Assembly: GCA_038501625.1 (NCBI GenBank)
Contig: JAZAYU010000086.1
Span: 310,001 to 374,000 of the forward strand
DNA length: 64,000 bases
Direction: 5' to 3'
From: Corbicula japonica
Lineage: Eukaryota; Mollusca; Bivalvia; Venerida; Cyrenidae
Position numbers and translations under genes: made by a program
Part shown: piece after piece, positions 1 through 10,617 of the stretch
Layout of the letters: each line of letters starts with the position of its first letter
Position numbering within the stretch: position 1 is the stretch's first letter
The notes under the pieces: model-generated
Databases searched by the model: none
What the model saw: only the letters and a program-made list of their open reading frames with translations
What the model was told of the DNA's origin: nothing

Positions 1-210
1 TGTTTATTTTTTATTTGATTGAGCTCAGATTCAGACAATATCATCTGCCTGTTTGTTATTTTCTTTAGTTTGATTTAAGATCCAGCCACAACAGCGTGTT
101 TGTGTTCATTTTATTTAGCTCAGCCGCAGACATAACTGTTACAATGATTTTTTTTATTCAATTTAGCTCAGTCAAATACATTACAATGTGTTTTGTTTTA
201 TTTAATTTAG
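1..210 (+). repeat. Tandem array of exon-2 splice-acceptor copies before peptide gene A
   Basis: About five degenerate copies of a roughly 45-55 bp unit run up to the real exon. Each unit has a T-rich tract, a TTTAG-type acceptor and the first bases of the exon (CTCAGNCNCAGACA-like). Acceptor-like ends fall near 24, 68, 119, 169 and 210, and the last is the one that opens the cysteine-rich exon. The array may extend beyond the window edge. The same kind of array precedes genes B and C. Confidence 0.7.
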
Positions 211-365
211 CTCATACCCAAACAATTCAATGTCTGACTGGAAGCCAATGTGACGGCTGTAACAGTGGTGTGAGGATCGGTGACATGCGCTTTTGCTGCC
301 CGGGATGTCGGGGAAGCGTGAGAGTCTCCTTCAATAGCACTGGAATGAACTGCAAATGTTCATGA
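211..365 (+). CDS. Cysteine-rich secreted peptide A, exon 2 (exon 1 lies outside the window)
   Basis: This is the terminal coding exon of a small secreted peptide. It begins after TTTAATTTAG with two bases (CT) completing a phase-1 codon, exactly as in genes B and C, and ends at TGA 363-365. The product has eight cysteines spaced C-x5-C-x2-C-x11-CC-x2-C-x14-C-x-C, with the core RFCCPGCRGS and the end NCKCS. At 155 bp it equals exon 2 of gene C. The signal-peptide exon should lie upstream of position 1. I do not recognise the family. The secreted, disulfide-rich design is compatible with a host-defence or signalling peptide, but that is inference. An open frame also runs back to about 96 through the acceptor array, but it starts without ATG and is probably intronic. 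Confidence 0.8.
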
Positions 366-1310
366 AATAATACCGGGTATTAGCGAAAGAAAGTCTTGTA
401 TTCATATATAAGACATGGACTTTACCACAATTTCGCTATTTATATAATCATTTCTTGTGCTGTTGTATTGTTTCCTTTATTGTTCTGTTTATTTAATATA
501 AAAGATAAGTAAAATATAATAAATTCACTTGCTGTTTTGTTTATTTATGTAAAAATATTTACACTTCAACTTCGTTCTATACGATAAAGTCTTTTTTCGC
601 CGAACGAACCATAATTTCTGATGGTACGCAGCGCTTGACTATAAGTAAACAATAGATCAAAGGTTAGAGTTCGTCAATAATTGCTATTCATTTCGACTTG
701 ATTAGCATTTCACACGTTCTACTCATATATTTCTATCATGGGATTGGCAATAAAACAGTTAACCGGAACTGCTTCTTAACTGGAACTGTACGGATTGAAC
801 CGATATTTGATGGTTTTCATTTGGGTAGTAAAATAGTTAGATTGTTTAAAGTACAAGGAAAATAAACCGAACTCCGTATTGTACTGTAATGTACTCTATA
901 TATGTATCTATTAGTTTCTCCTAAAATGTACTTTTTATTTTGATACTGATTTTGCTTTTTGCATGCGCTATCGTATATCTAAGTGTGTTATGTGGCTATA
1001 GATTTGCTTTATGCTATTTTATGCCAATAAAGTTACATGTATGTTATATTTATGTTTATGTTTAAAGTACACATGAAGCCCTTGGCAACTGTTTTCCTTA
1101 ACCAAATTAAAATTGTCAAATAACGATTCAATCCTTAAATATTTACTTGTTATATCGAGCTTTTGCCCGAGTCGCAAAACAATCAGAGCGATGCTTGTGA
1201 TGGGTTTAAAAACAAAGTTCGTCAGGATACGAAACTGAGCTGGGATAAAATGACCGACAAAAACTTACGGCAAAGCAAATTTCTAACGAATCATACTGAT
1301 TTGTCTTACT
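366..1310 (+). repeat. 3' flank of gene A, duplicated as the 3' flank of gene C
   Basis: The 3' UTR of A resembles that of C (AAGTCTTGTAT, TTATTGTTCTGTTT, AATAAATTCACTT). A block near 1155-1310 containing GATAAAATGACCGACAAA matches 12280-12430 at reduced identity, with gaps. So genes A and C were copied together with about 1 kb of downstream DNA. I see no other gene here. Confidence 0.6.
518..523 (+). terminator. Candidate polyadenylation signal of peptide gene A
   Basis: An AATAAA hexamer lies about 150 bp after the stop codon of gene A, a plausible 3' UTR distance. Gene C has the same hexamer about 120 bp after its stop (12183-12188). Confidence 0.45.
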
Positions 1311-1950
1311 AAAATTAGTGTAATGAATACAAAGTGATGTTTTATATGTGACCTTATTAACGTTTGCACGCTGTTTTAAACACTATTACTCGTTTTATCG
1401 TTTGAACAAAGAACCCTCTTAGACATGAGGAAACCCCATTGCATTAGTATACTTTAATTAATGTATAGCTACATGTAAATGCTGGCACAAGCGCGTGCTT
1501 ATGGAATCTACCTATTTGCACCCTGTTGCGAGATAAGAACACGACCTAGTTTACTGTAAACTGATTAATATTATACCTTTGATAACGTTTTCGATACCGA
1601 AGTATCAAAACGAATAGTGAACCGCCTCAACATATTTCCTACACGGAATGTTTTTAAAACAAAATCAAGTTTTAATATACTTCAACAGCAGTCAGGGGAG
1701 CAGGCTTGCCCATATGAGTGAGCATCCGGCAAATTGTGTGACACATTTAATTGATTACTCCCGATCCGGGTATCAGATGGGTCACTCAGGTTACCAAGGA
1801 CAAAATTACGAAACAGCTATGCAGATCCTATGATTCACAGAAATATAGAAGGCTCTCATCCACGTAACCAACAAACAAAATTTAACTAGTGGCAGTGTTA
1901 GAATGTTCGTGGGTGACAGCAAGAAATTTACCTAATATGCTGAATTTACA
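1311..1950. other. Intergenic, no recognised feature
   Basis: AT-rich sequence. The short frame at 1648-1833 has no recognisable domain or splice context, and I do not regard it as a gene. Confidence 0.4.
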
Positions 1951-1954
1951 AAAA

Positions 1955-2045
1955 TGCTCTGTTTCCCTCTCTTCTTTTTCGCTGCGTGGGATGCTGTGTT
2001 TTGTGAGTGTGGCGACTCCTGATATGCATATTTCACTTTTTTGAA
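1955..2045 (+). repeat. Dispersed repeat family 2, copy 1
   Basis: The block ends in CCTGATATGCATATTTCAC, preceded by a CTCTCTTCTTTTTCGCTGCG stretch. The same block occurs at about 31370-31475 (+), 44395-44485 (+), 55755-55850 (-) and 63470-63560 (-). It looks like the 3' part of a SINE or a short MITE. Confidence 0.65.
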
Positions 2046-2154
2046 ATCACGGAAAAAGCTTCAGTACTGTTATCAGTAACATGGCCGATGCCGTGTAGTG
2101 ATTATTACGTGGGCTATCCGATCGACCTTTTTCGGCCTTGTCCTGTTTACCTTA

Positions 2155-2250
2155 ATTGGTTGCGTCGCCGGAATAACAGGACTAGGCACAGTCGCCGTGA
2201 CGGTGCGGGTTCGATCCCAGGTAGAGGCAATATCATTGTTTACATTCACC
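2155..2250 (+). mobile_element. Possible tRNA-derived SINE fragment
   Basis: A near-consensus RNA polymerase III B box (GGTTCGATCCC) follows a GC-rich stretch with an A-box-like TTGGTTGCGTCGCCGG about 45 bp upstream. No acceptor stem pairs, so this is not a functional tRNA. A poly-A-like run follows. Confidence 0.4.
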
Positions 2251-2639
2251 GTTTTAAAACCTTTTTAAGTAAAAAAAAAATAAATTCAGGAATTTTTCAA
2301 GATTTTGAAAAAGACGATATGGAAAAGACAAAACTCAGCGTCATTTTAACGCAAAGACGGCGTTTAACGGTACACAACGTCGTCAAAATTGGTCGAAATA
2401 TGTTAAATCATATATCACTGGCAGCGTTTCAGCGGCAATTTATCTGTTAAAGAATAGATGACATTTAAAATGCAATTTTCATCCAGCCCCGAAAAATTGT
2501 TCGGCGAGCGCCGTTGACGTCACTGCAGAAAACTGACGTTGATAGCTAATTTTGACGGTAAATATCTTAACAACTATTTGATTAATTGAAAAACGGTTTG
2601 CAAATTCGTGATGGAGTCATCGTCAAAAAAACATAACAA

Positions 2640-3520
2640 ATTTAATATTTAATAAAATATAGTTCTGGCAGAGTTTGGTTCAAGGTTTTTGATTAAGCTT
2701 TAATAACTTGCCATTGGTCACGTATTTTTTCAATAATCAGCAAAATCTATCTAAATCTGAGTTATTTTGACGGAAATTATCTTAACCTTCAATGCAAGCT
2801 GTCATAAAACAAGTACAGCAACTGAATTTAATTTGGAACAAGATAAATAATGTCAATGTCAAGAATGTTTTTTTTTCCATTCACCTTTAAACAACTATTA
2901 TTATAGGCCTACTTACCACACAATTGAGCAAGTTAATATATGACTTTTAAATATACGTTGTTCCGGTCACATTTCCATCCGTAGAAAGTGATATTAGCCT
3001 CAACATCGAGAGTGGAGATCAGTCTCAAAATAGAAACATCTTGTTATCTGAAATGGAGACTAGTCTTTTTTAGTTTTAATATCTTAGACACTGGTCATTT
3101 ATATACGAGGATTTGGGTAGAGATTAATAATGGGCAAAATATTCATGTACAATTTTATAAGTCAAGTAATACATGTATACATGTATCCATCCTTGGTACA
3201 TTGATCTTTATGAAACTTAAATTATTGTTAACTGAGATGATCAACGTATCTTATCGAGAGAAAGCTTTCTGAACCGCAGTATTTCTGACGGAAATTAACT
3301 TAATCTTCATTGCGAGCTGTCACATTACAAGTGTAGCAATTGAGTTTAATTTGGAGCAAGATTAAGAATGTGAGGGTCAAGACTGTTGTCTTCCATTCAA
3401 ATAAAAAATAACTATTAAATTATCTCAAAATTGAATAAGTTAATGATATATGAATTTTTAAAAGATGTCTTTTCGGTCATATGTCCATCCGTAGAAAGTG
3501 ATATTAGCTTGAACACTTAG
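2640..3520 (+). repeat. Duplicated upstream module of peptide gene B (two tandem copies)
   Basis: Two diverged copies (about 2640-3010 and 3275-3515) share TGACGGAAATTA, AGCTGTCA, TTTAATTTGGA and CATCCGTAGAAAGTGATATT. A third copy sits upstream of gene C at about 9745-10090. The three-fold conservation may reflect recent segmental duplication or a retained promoter or 5' exon; the sequence does not decide. The frame at 2988-3272 lies within it and is not considered coding. Confidence 0.6.
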
Positions 3521-4078
3521 AAAACACAGCGAAACACAAGAGATAAAATTATGAGCTGATACTTTAAAAAAATATCACAAACATTGACATGATTAAGTAA
3601 AATTTAAGAACCCTAAGTGTTCTTCGAATGATGATCGAACCACATTGCAATCCAGGATTTCTAGGTCGAAATTCTGTGTTTCTAAGCATTTAGTAAAAGA
3701 TCTATAATAATTTCTCGTTTAAACTTTAAACAACAATCATTTGTGTTCGTCTGCTGAACCTCTTGGTGTCATTTTCAATTCTTGTTTTAAAATGTTTCTC
3801 CGGCATTTGTCCAAGATTTTAATCGAGATTTGGAGTGAATGTGAGCATTTTTCAACAAATGGATTAAGAAGGGTTGGAAGAAATATTTTACACATCATTT
3901 ATTTTGGAAGATTACCTCAAATAACTATTCAAACAGGGAATAACTAATATACCTAATGCCGTTCATGCCTATCTTCCGCCATTGCTGTAAATCCGACTCG
4001 GTATCGCAAAACGGCGACTTAGTTACACACATAGGACAGTAAAAGCTTTTAATTTGTTGTAGTTTTGTTCTGTTTCAG

Positions 4079-4987
4079 ATGCATTTCTTTTTAGTTTTTA
4101 CGGTGTTGATGATAACAGCACTTGCTTTTACGGAGTCCAAACCCGTTGACGAGATGACACGATATTTCTTAGGTAAAACATATTTTTATAAAAATTGTGA
4201 GAAGTTTAAATAAATTCGAAGAAATAAAACAAAGATCAGACTTTGTGATCTTACAAATGGTCGGGCATGTTCATCTGTTACCGTTGTTTATGTTATAACA
4301 CATTAAAATTGTATAGAATAAATTAATAAACGATAAAGTAATACGCCCCTCCCCCCTAATTCAAATAAGATTTAGAAAGAAATGAAAATGGAACTTTGAA
4401 AGCCACCGAAGACTACAAATACTAAGATATTGCAGGCTCGGTTTCATTGAGTCTGTTCATGCGCACTAATGGAAATGCATATTACTACCCACGCCGCCTA
4501 CCCCCGGGTTGAGCGCACCTCAGTATTTATATTAATTATAATATATTATATTATACCTTCGGGCAGTTGACGTCAACCCTTGAACTTACGTCATAAAGTT
4601 TAACAGATGGCATTATTTATTATGCATTACGCGGTAAAATATACCATTATATTGTCAAAATGTGAAACAAATTCACTTTTTAGTTATGAAAAATAAAATA
4701 TAGGTGTAAGTTCATTCTTAATATAGTAACACAGCCACAACTATGCGTTTGTTTTATTAAATTTAGCTCAGATCCAGAAACTACTGTAACAATGTTTTTT
4801 GTTTTAATTTAATTTAGCTCACACGCAGATAATACAATGTCTGACTGGAAGCCAGTGTGACTGGAAGCGAGACTGTAGAAGAAGACGTGTTGTGAGGATC
4901 AATAGCATGCGGTTTTGCTGTCCCGGATGCCGTGGTAGCGTGGCAGTTTCCTTCAACGGCACTGGATATCACTGCGAATGTTCATGA
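4079..4987 (+). CDS. Cysteine-rich secreted peptide B (two coding exons, 87 aa)
   Basis: Coding exons are 4079-4172 and 4818-4987, joined by a GT-AG phase-1 intron. Exon 1 encodes a signal peptide (MHFFLVFTVLMITALAFTES) followed by a short acidic pro-region, KPVDEMTRYFL. Exon 2 encodes an eight-cysteine domain, C-x5-C-x5-C-x13-CC-x2-C-x14-C-x-C. The ATG directly follows TTCTGTTTCAG, so a non-coding 5' exon must lie upstream. Compared with A and C, the loop around cysteine 3 is five residues longer and strongly basic (DWKRDCRRRR). This follows a small duplication of a TGACTGGAAGC-like stretch that kept the frame. The gene is missed by simple ATG-to-stop scans because neither exon is long. It is probably a secreted disulfide-stabilised peptide; function unknown. 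Confidence 0.8.
4373..4490 (+). repeat. Dispersed repeat family 1, copy in the intron of gene B
   Basis: The block carries GGAACTTTGAAAGCCACCGA, a TATTGCAGGCTCGGTTT-like middle and an AATGGAAATGCATATTAC-like end. Related copies lie at about 10280-10385 (+), 21640-21765 (-), 29690-29790 (+), 46865-46930 (-), 51295-51385 (-), 53235-53365 (+) and 57930-58020 (-). Confidence 0.7.
4735..4817 (+). repeat. Short exon-2 splice-acceptor array before gene B exon 2
   Basis: There are two full copies, acceptors at 4768 and 4817, plus a partial copy, of the unit T-rich tract, TTTAG and CTCANNCNCAGA. It is the smallest of the three arrays. Confidence 0.65.
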
Positions 4988-4999
4988 AATTATATCAAA

Positions 5000-6220
5000 A
5001 GCAAAACGTATTGTTTTCATTAGTCTTGGACTTTACCTTGATTAAGCTATTTAAATAATATGTCGTCTGTTGTTGTTTCACTTATTGTTCTGTTTTTGTA
5101 ATATATAATATAAATTAACTTACTTTTCTGTTTTTGTTATATGAAATGTATATAAATTCTCTTGGTGTTATGTTTATTTTATAATATGAACTAAAGCACT
5201 GCCTCTCTCGGAATCGACGAATCGAATGTGAAGGATATCGTATGTTTAACAGTATAACAAAGAAACAAGTCAACAGTTTTTGTTTTACTTTCGAACCAAA
5301 ACTGGCAAAGTTGTTAGACACAACACTATATCTTAACGAGGTGAACACTTCTTGAAGTGGAAGAATCCTGAGAGTAGTTGAATACACCAGCTTGCTTATA
5401 AATTCCTAGTTAAACAGCTCCAAAATGTGAGCAAAATGCAAAGTTGACTGATGTTATAAGAAATATAGACACATAAAAAATCTGCTTAACATGTTATATT
5501 GTAAAACATCATTCCATAACACCTAAAATTCGGAGTTGGGATATGGTGACACCAAAAACAGAGCAAGTAGCAAAGCTTGTCATATTCTTTGAATATTCAA
5601 GCTCAAAATCAACAAACATACTTTTGGGTCTGAGGACTTAAGATAATACTATGAGTGACAGAAAAGCGATTTATTGTCCCAATAGAATGAAACATTTAAA
5701 TTAGTCCATGAACAGAAAAGCAAATGCTTAAGGAGTCTATTCCTATTTCCTATGGTTCCATTAATCAGCAAATTATATTCATAACGAATTATACTGACGG
5801 TGTTGTTCAGTTAATGTTGGTCAATGAGGTTTACATTAAACAGTTTTTTTTAATTATTTCATATAAATTGTCTCAATCACAATCACATCGGTTAATTGAC
5901 AGTGTTTTTCTTGTTCCTCAACATATACACCCAAAGCAGCACATTCTATTGCAGGAATTGGTGGTGAAAGTTATATATGTTTAGGCTGTATGCATCCTTA
6001 GTCTCTACTGTCTAGAATTGTTAAACTGATTTTCCCATGTGAAACTGTTATCCTGAAATAATAAATTCAACAATTCTTTATCTTCAAGAACAATTTATAG
6101 CTTATTGCTTTTATAAATTTATTTGTTGACAGTCAAAATTGATTTAAAATATTTAGACATTTAAAAATAAAATTTGTCAAATTACATTGATTTTTATGCT
6201 CTGATAACTACTACATATAT
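5000..6220. other. 3' flank of gene B and intergenic DNA
   Basis: The 3' UTR-like sequence resembles that of genes A and C up to about 5130. Beyond that I see AT-rich DNA with no domain-bearing frame; the short frames at 5115-5387 and 5724-5984 look spurious. Confidence 0.4.
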
Positions 6221-6229
6221 TTCCTGACT

Positions 6230-7080
6230 CTTGACGTACTCTATGGAGACTCTTTTTGTCACATGGACAACAGTATAGTTCCACGTCAGCCGAATATTTT
6301 TGGTGTCTGATCTGGATATAAACCGTTTGCTTCTTGGTCAGAAATAAAATCGTGAATCTAAATGTAAACAGTGTAGATCCTGATCAGACTGCACAGATGA
6401 ACCTGCTGAACTGATATACATTGTTCACAAATGTGATAATGGGTGTATCAATGAAGTAAAATGTCAAAAGAAACCAGCATAATAACTTGTATTCATGCAC
6501 TGGTAGATTCAGTGTGACGTCTCTCTATTGTACATTCATGTAGCTCTACTTAATGAAAATAAAGAAAATCTATGCAAACCTTGTATCTATTTACTATGGT
6601 AATGTTCATATTCTGTTTTACTATGGTAATGTTCATATTCTGTGCCATAGCTGTCTACCAATTCTGCATAAGTATCAACTCTTTAGCCTTCACAAGCATG
6701 GAGATTCAAATCTCTGAAAATACATGTTTTATTTTAAATCTTATCCGATAACTGGTAAGTCAGTTACACAGTTCCTTTTGTGGCTTATAAAGATGTACAT
6801 AAATTGTTGTTACAGGTAACAGTGAACAGTTCATACAATTTCCATAATTTATTAATTACATGTAGGTCTTTTATAAAAATCACATGAAAGGAAGATGTTA
6901 ATGATGAAAGATTTCAAGCCGTCTTAAATTCCTAAACAAGATAGCATAAAATCAGAGTGTGTTATCACATTACAAGTACCACAAAGATGTGCCAGTTGTT
7001 GATCTGGATTTTAATCTCTGCCATCTGATCTGGATATACACAGGCTGTATATGTGGTAAAAAGGCTCGTCCACGGTGTAA
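6230..7080. repeat. Dispersed bivalve-type repeat fragments and a 24-bp tandem duplication
   Basis: GTGTAGATCCTGATCAGACT near 6371 recurs in related form near 41935, and TGATCTGGATATA(A/C)A occurs near 6310 and 7027. At 6593-6641 a 24-bp unit (TTTACTATGGTAATGTTCAT...) is repeated twice in tandem. Confidence 0.5.
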
Positions 7081-7294
7081 AGGGTTAAGTTATTAACTGT
7101 AAAAACTGAAACAGCATTTAAAAAACTAAACAAGAGCATGGTATTAACCCACTAAATAAAGGATTTAATAAGTGATGACAGGGACCCATCATGTTTGTAC
7201 AACATGGTCCATAGACAAACTTTGTGGTGTTTGATTCAGTGTCTGCCAAAAATTTTGCATGTTCAGGTGATGGTGTGTGAACATTCCAGATGTT

Positions 7295-7650
7295 TTGATA
7301 ACCACAGCGGGGATTTCAATAAATACAGATTCTTGCATTTAAATGCAAGCACATTAGAGATTTTACCACATTGATCCCACCTGATTCTGAGCTTGGGATC
7401 ATTTTCATGCAAGAGAATTAAGGAAAAGTGGTCAAATTTCGTAATAATAAAAATAAATTTTGTGCCTAAAGACGGAGTTAATACTTGTATGACCCTTGAA
7501 AATTTATTACAATGAAGTTAAATCACTTTTTAAGTTGTAAAGTTCAATGAACCCAACATATGGCTCGCGAGGATCTAATTATGACCCCTTTAAAATTCTC
7601 AGCTGGGGGTAGGTGACCCCTGGTTTTCAAAAGATACTGAAATCCCTGAC
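7295..7650. mobile_element. hAT-like MITE, copy 1
   Basis: The element is bounded by GGGGATTTCAATA and a terminal TGAAATCCCTG, consistent with hAT-type CAGGG ends in inverted orientation. It contains TTCTGAGCTTGGGATCATTT and TGACCCCTGGTTTTCAAAAG. Related copies lie at 40883-41235, partly at 41455-41575, and at 42265-42600 in the opposite orientation. No coding capacity. No clean 8-bp target duplication is visible. Confidence 0.6.
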
Positions 7651-8800
7651 CACATTCATGTAAAAGAAGGGCAAATTCTGCGCGCTGTTTGCACTATTTA
7701 TTAAGGGTAAATTAAACAAATATAACCTCTTCAGTAGTCTTCTATAACTCCTATTCCAGTTGCATGCTCTTTGAACCAGATTTGTCACACATCTTTCATA
7801 TGATTACTTCAAACTGAAATTATACAAAATTTAATAAAACATTTTATAAACAAAATTATTTGCCCAATGCATGCATATACTTTCCAGTGACTTATTTTAT
7901 TATCTTATCGAGTAATTCTCACTGCCAAATATAAAGTTTCTTAGCGTGAACAAGTATATTCCTAAAATAAAGAATATAGTACAAGTCAATGTCATGGCCT
8001 CGTCCTTAATTTATTATTTCACAACCATCAAACCTAGTACGTGATTTTTTTAAAAAAGCGTATGTACACACTTAAACCTATTTCCTTTCAAAGGTTGCAT
8101 CGTCAAAAACTTGTCCAAAATAAATACATCCTTGATGTTATCATGCAACATTCAATCTGGAAAAGGAAATGCGCTAATAAAAAGAAAATCACTTGACCAG
8201 ATATAATAACCGCTCGCCAAAGCAATGAAAATATATCTGCACAACTTGCTTGGGTTATTCTCTTGATATAACCGTAAGTAGTATTAAAGTTTAACTTAAT
8301 ACTTAGTTAAAATGGCTTTCATTTTTACCCCTAAATATGTAATCATTAAACGAGACGATATTGAATTAGCTAAAAATAAAGTAAATTTTCAGTTAACAAA
8401 TACAATTTTGGCGTTTTTTTTAAAAAAGACAGTGTAAATTTGCAATTTTGGATTTCATCTTCGACATTTCGAAGTCTGAAAAGGCTGAACATTTCCATGC
8501 GCTTCCATAACCTAGTTTAGATTAGTTTAGTCGACTTTTATATTTATTTTGCTAACGGTTAATGCTTTTCAACATGCTATGTTGCTTCACTGGTGGGCAG
8601 AACTGTCTTTAATTCTGTACTATTATTTGCCATTTTCACTTTCAAGCCCGATTGATAAAATTTTTATAATGTGTGATGTCAAAAGAATAACAGATTATGA
8701 TAATTGATAACAGCACTGGTTAAAATTACGGGGTGACGTTTTATTGTGAGTCGCCAAAAAGCCCAACAAACGCTACTGCGATAATTAAATATATATTATG
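7651..8800. other. Intergenic, no recognised feature
   Basis: AT-rich DNA in which I recognise neither gene nor repeat. Confidence 0.4.
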
Positions 8801-9053
8801 AAATTTATAAATAATATACACTCTCTATTTTCGAATTTTCAAAGAACACTTGTTCTTTGTCAAGAAAAATACAGAAATTATTGCGTTTTAAGTAACATCC
8901 ATGTTGAAAGCGTATTGGTCGCCCTGGGAAACATCAAACAACAATACGCTTTCAAAATTGATGCTTAAAACGCAATAATTTCTGTATTTTTCTTGACAAA
9001 GAACAAGTGTTCGAAAATTCGAAAATAAAGAGTGTATATTATTTATAAATTAT
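8801..9053. repeat. Large near-perfect palindrome (foldback element)
   Basis: Arms of about 112-115 bp (8801-8915 and 8942-9053) are inverted copies around a 26-bp GC-richer spacer starting GTCGCCCTGGGAAAC. The shared arm includes TTGTCAAGAAAAATACAGAA and GAAAGCGTATTG. The arms differ by only a few bases and small gaps. It is likely a foldback MITE with no coding capacity. Confidence 0.85.
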
Positions 9054-9744
9054 ATAACTGACTTCCCTTTTGGAGGATTTTACGTAATTGTGATATATTA
9101 TGAAAGATACTTTGAAATCCACCTTATTCGACAAATAGCAAATATTATAGAGATATTCACCACAACCACTTACTTATTCAGGCACATATAGTTAAATGCA
9201 CTTTTTGTGAATTGGTATGTTTGGATGGTTAAGATGGTGAAGATTTTGTTGGTGTATTTATTTCGATATTGTCAAGTATTTATCATCACCATAAATAATT
9301 TATCATCTGGAAATGTATATCTAAGAACTGTATTGCTTTTAATCAACAATATTGTGACAAAAAGAAGGTTTTTACTGAAGCTTGTTTAAATTAATTGAAT
9401 TCTTTACAAATGGTTAGATTACCCTATAATATTAAATTAAACTCAAATTACTATTCTTTAATGGCAGACTGCATATACATGTACCATTTATTCAACAATA
9501 TAGTGTGTAATGACCGATGCAAAGTACGTGGTTACAATAATTTAAATAAAAGTGATCTGATAATATATTAACCAGAATGTAAATACATAAATCTGAAAAC
9601 GAATTAACTAAAAGATAATCAGCGTAAATTGTCTAACTGTAATAAGCGAAAACAATGCTCAAAATTTGATTAAACAGTATTTGACAGGGACTCAAGTGGT
9701 ACTAAAAATTTCGATAAAGTTGTATACCTTGTTTCATAGTGCTG
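9054..9744. other. Intergenic, no recognised feature
   Basis: AT-rich sequence. The short frame at 9207-9389 shows no domain or supported gene structure. Confidence 0.4.
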
Positions 9745-10385
9745 GCATATTTTGGTTCAAGGGTTTTGATTAAGCTAAAATAACTTGCTATTAAAATGAT
9801 CACGTATTGTTTTCAATAATCAGCGAAATATATCTGAATCTGAGTAATTTTGACGGAAATTAACTTCATTGCAAGCTGTCGCATAAGAAGCGCAGAAAAA
9901 CGTCCTAGATTTTAATTTGGAGCAATATAAATAATGTCAATGTCACGAATGTTTTCTTCCTTTCTAATAAAACAAAAATTATACTTATCACGTACTTAAA
10001 TCTTTTTATGTTATCTGACTTTTTAAAATAAATGTCGATTCGTTCCGCGCGATATTGGCCTAAACACCGAGATCGGAGACCAGTCTCAAAATACGGTCAA
10101 CTAATTGGCCGAATGGAGACATGTTATATAACACTTCCACATGTAGTCTGTTGATACCCGGCTAGTCCAGGTACAACCTTGGTGTATATATCATCAATCA
10201 GACCAACTGTATAATAACTGCAATGTTTACTTCGTAATTAGGTTGTTCACTTTGTTGATATACGAGTACTAGTAAAAAGATGAAAAGGGAACTTAAAAGC
10301 CACCGTAACACGACAAAATATGAACATATTGCAGGTCTGGTTTCATTTAACCTGTGCAGTAATGGAAATGCATGTTATTGTCACA
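9745..10385 (+). repeat. Upstream module of gene C and family 1 repeat
   Basis: 9745-10090 is the paralogue of 2640-3010 upstream of gene B (GGTTCAAGGGTTTTGATTAAGC, CAATAATCAGCGAAAT, TTTAATTTGGAGCAA, GAGACCAGTCTCAAAATA, each in related form). A family 1 repeat copy follows at about 10280-10385. Confidence 0.6.
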
Positions 10386-10617
10386 AACAGAAAATTACAA
10401 TGTATAAGCTGATACAAAAAGATATCACGAACATTTAATAAAATTAAATAAACGTCTGGTGTTCGTCGGACATATTGCTTTTCGGTATTTCAAAGTTCTA
10501 TAATACTAAACATTTCCTTACATTATTGTAGTTACAACTCAGGCAATAATGTGGTGTTCCAGCTGTTGATGTGTTGTTTGTTTTAGCTGTTGATATGTTG
10601 TTGTTTTTCTGTTTTAG

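Noticed and set aside
96..365. Single 89-codon reading frame including the peptide A exon
   Set aside because: The first codon is GTG and the upstream part runs through intronic acceptor copies. Genes B-E show the true start is on a separate signal-peptide exon.
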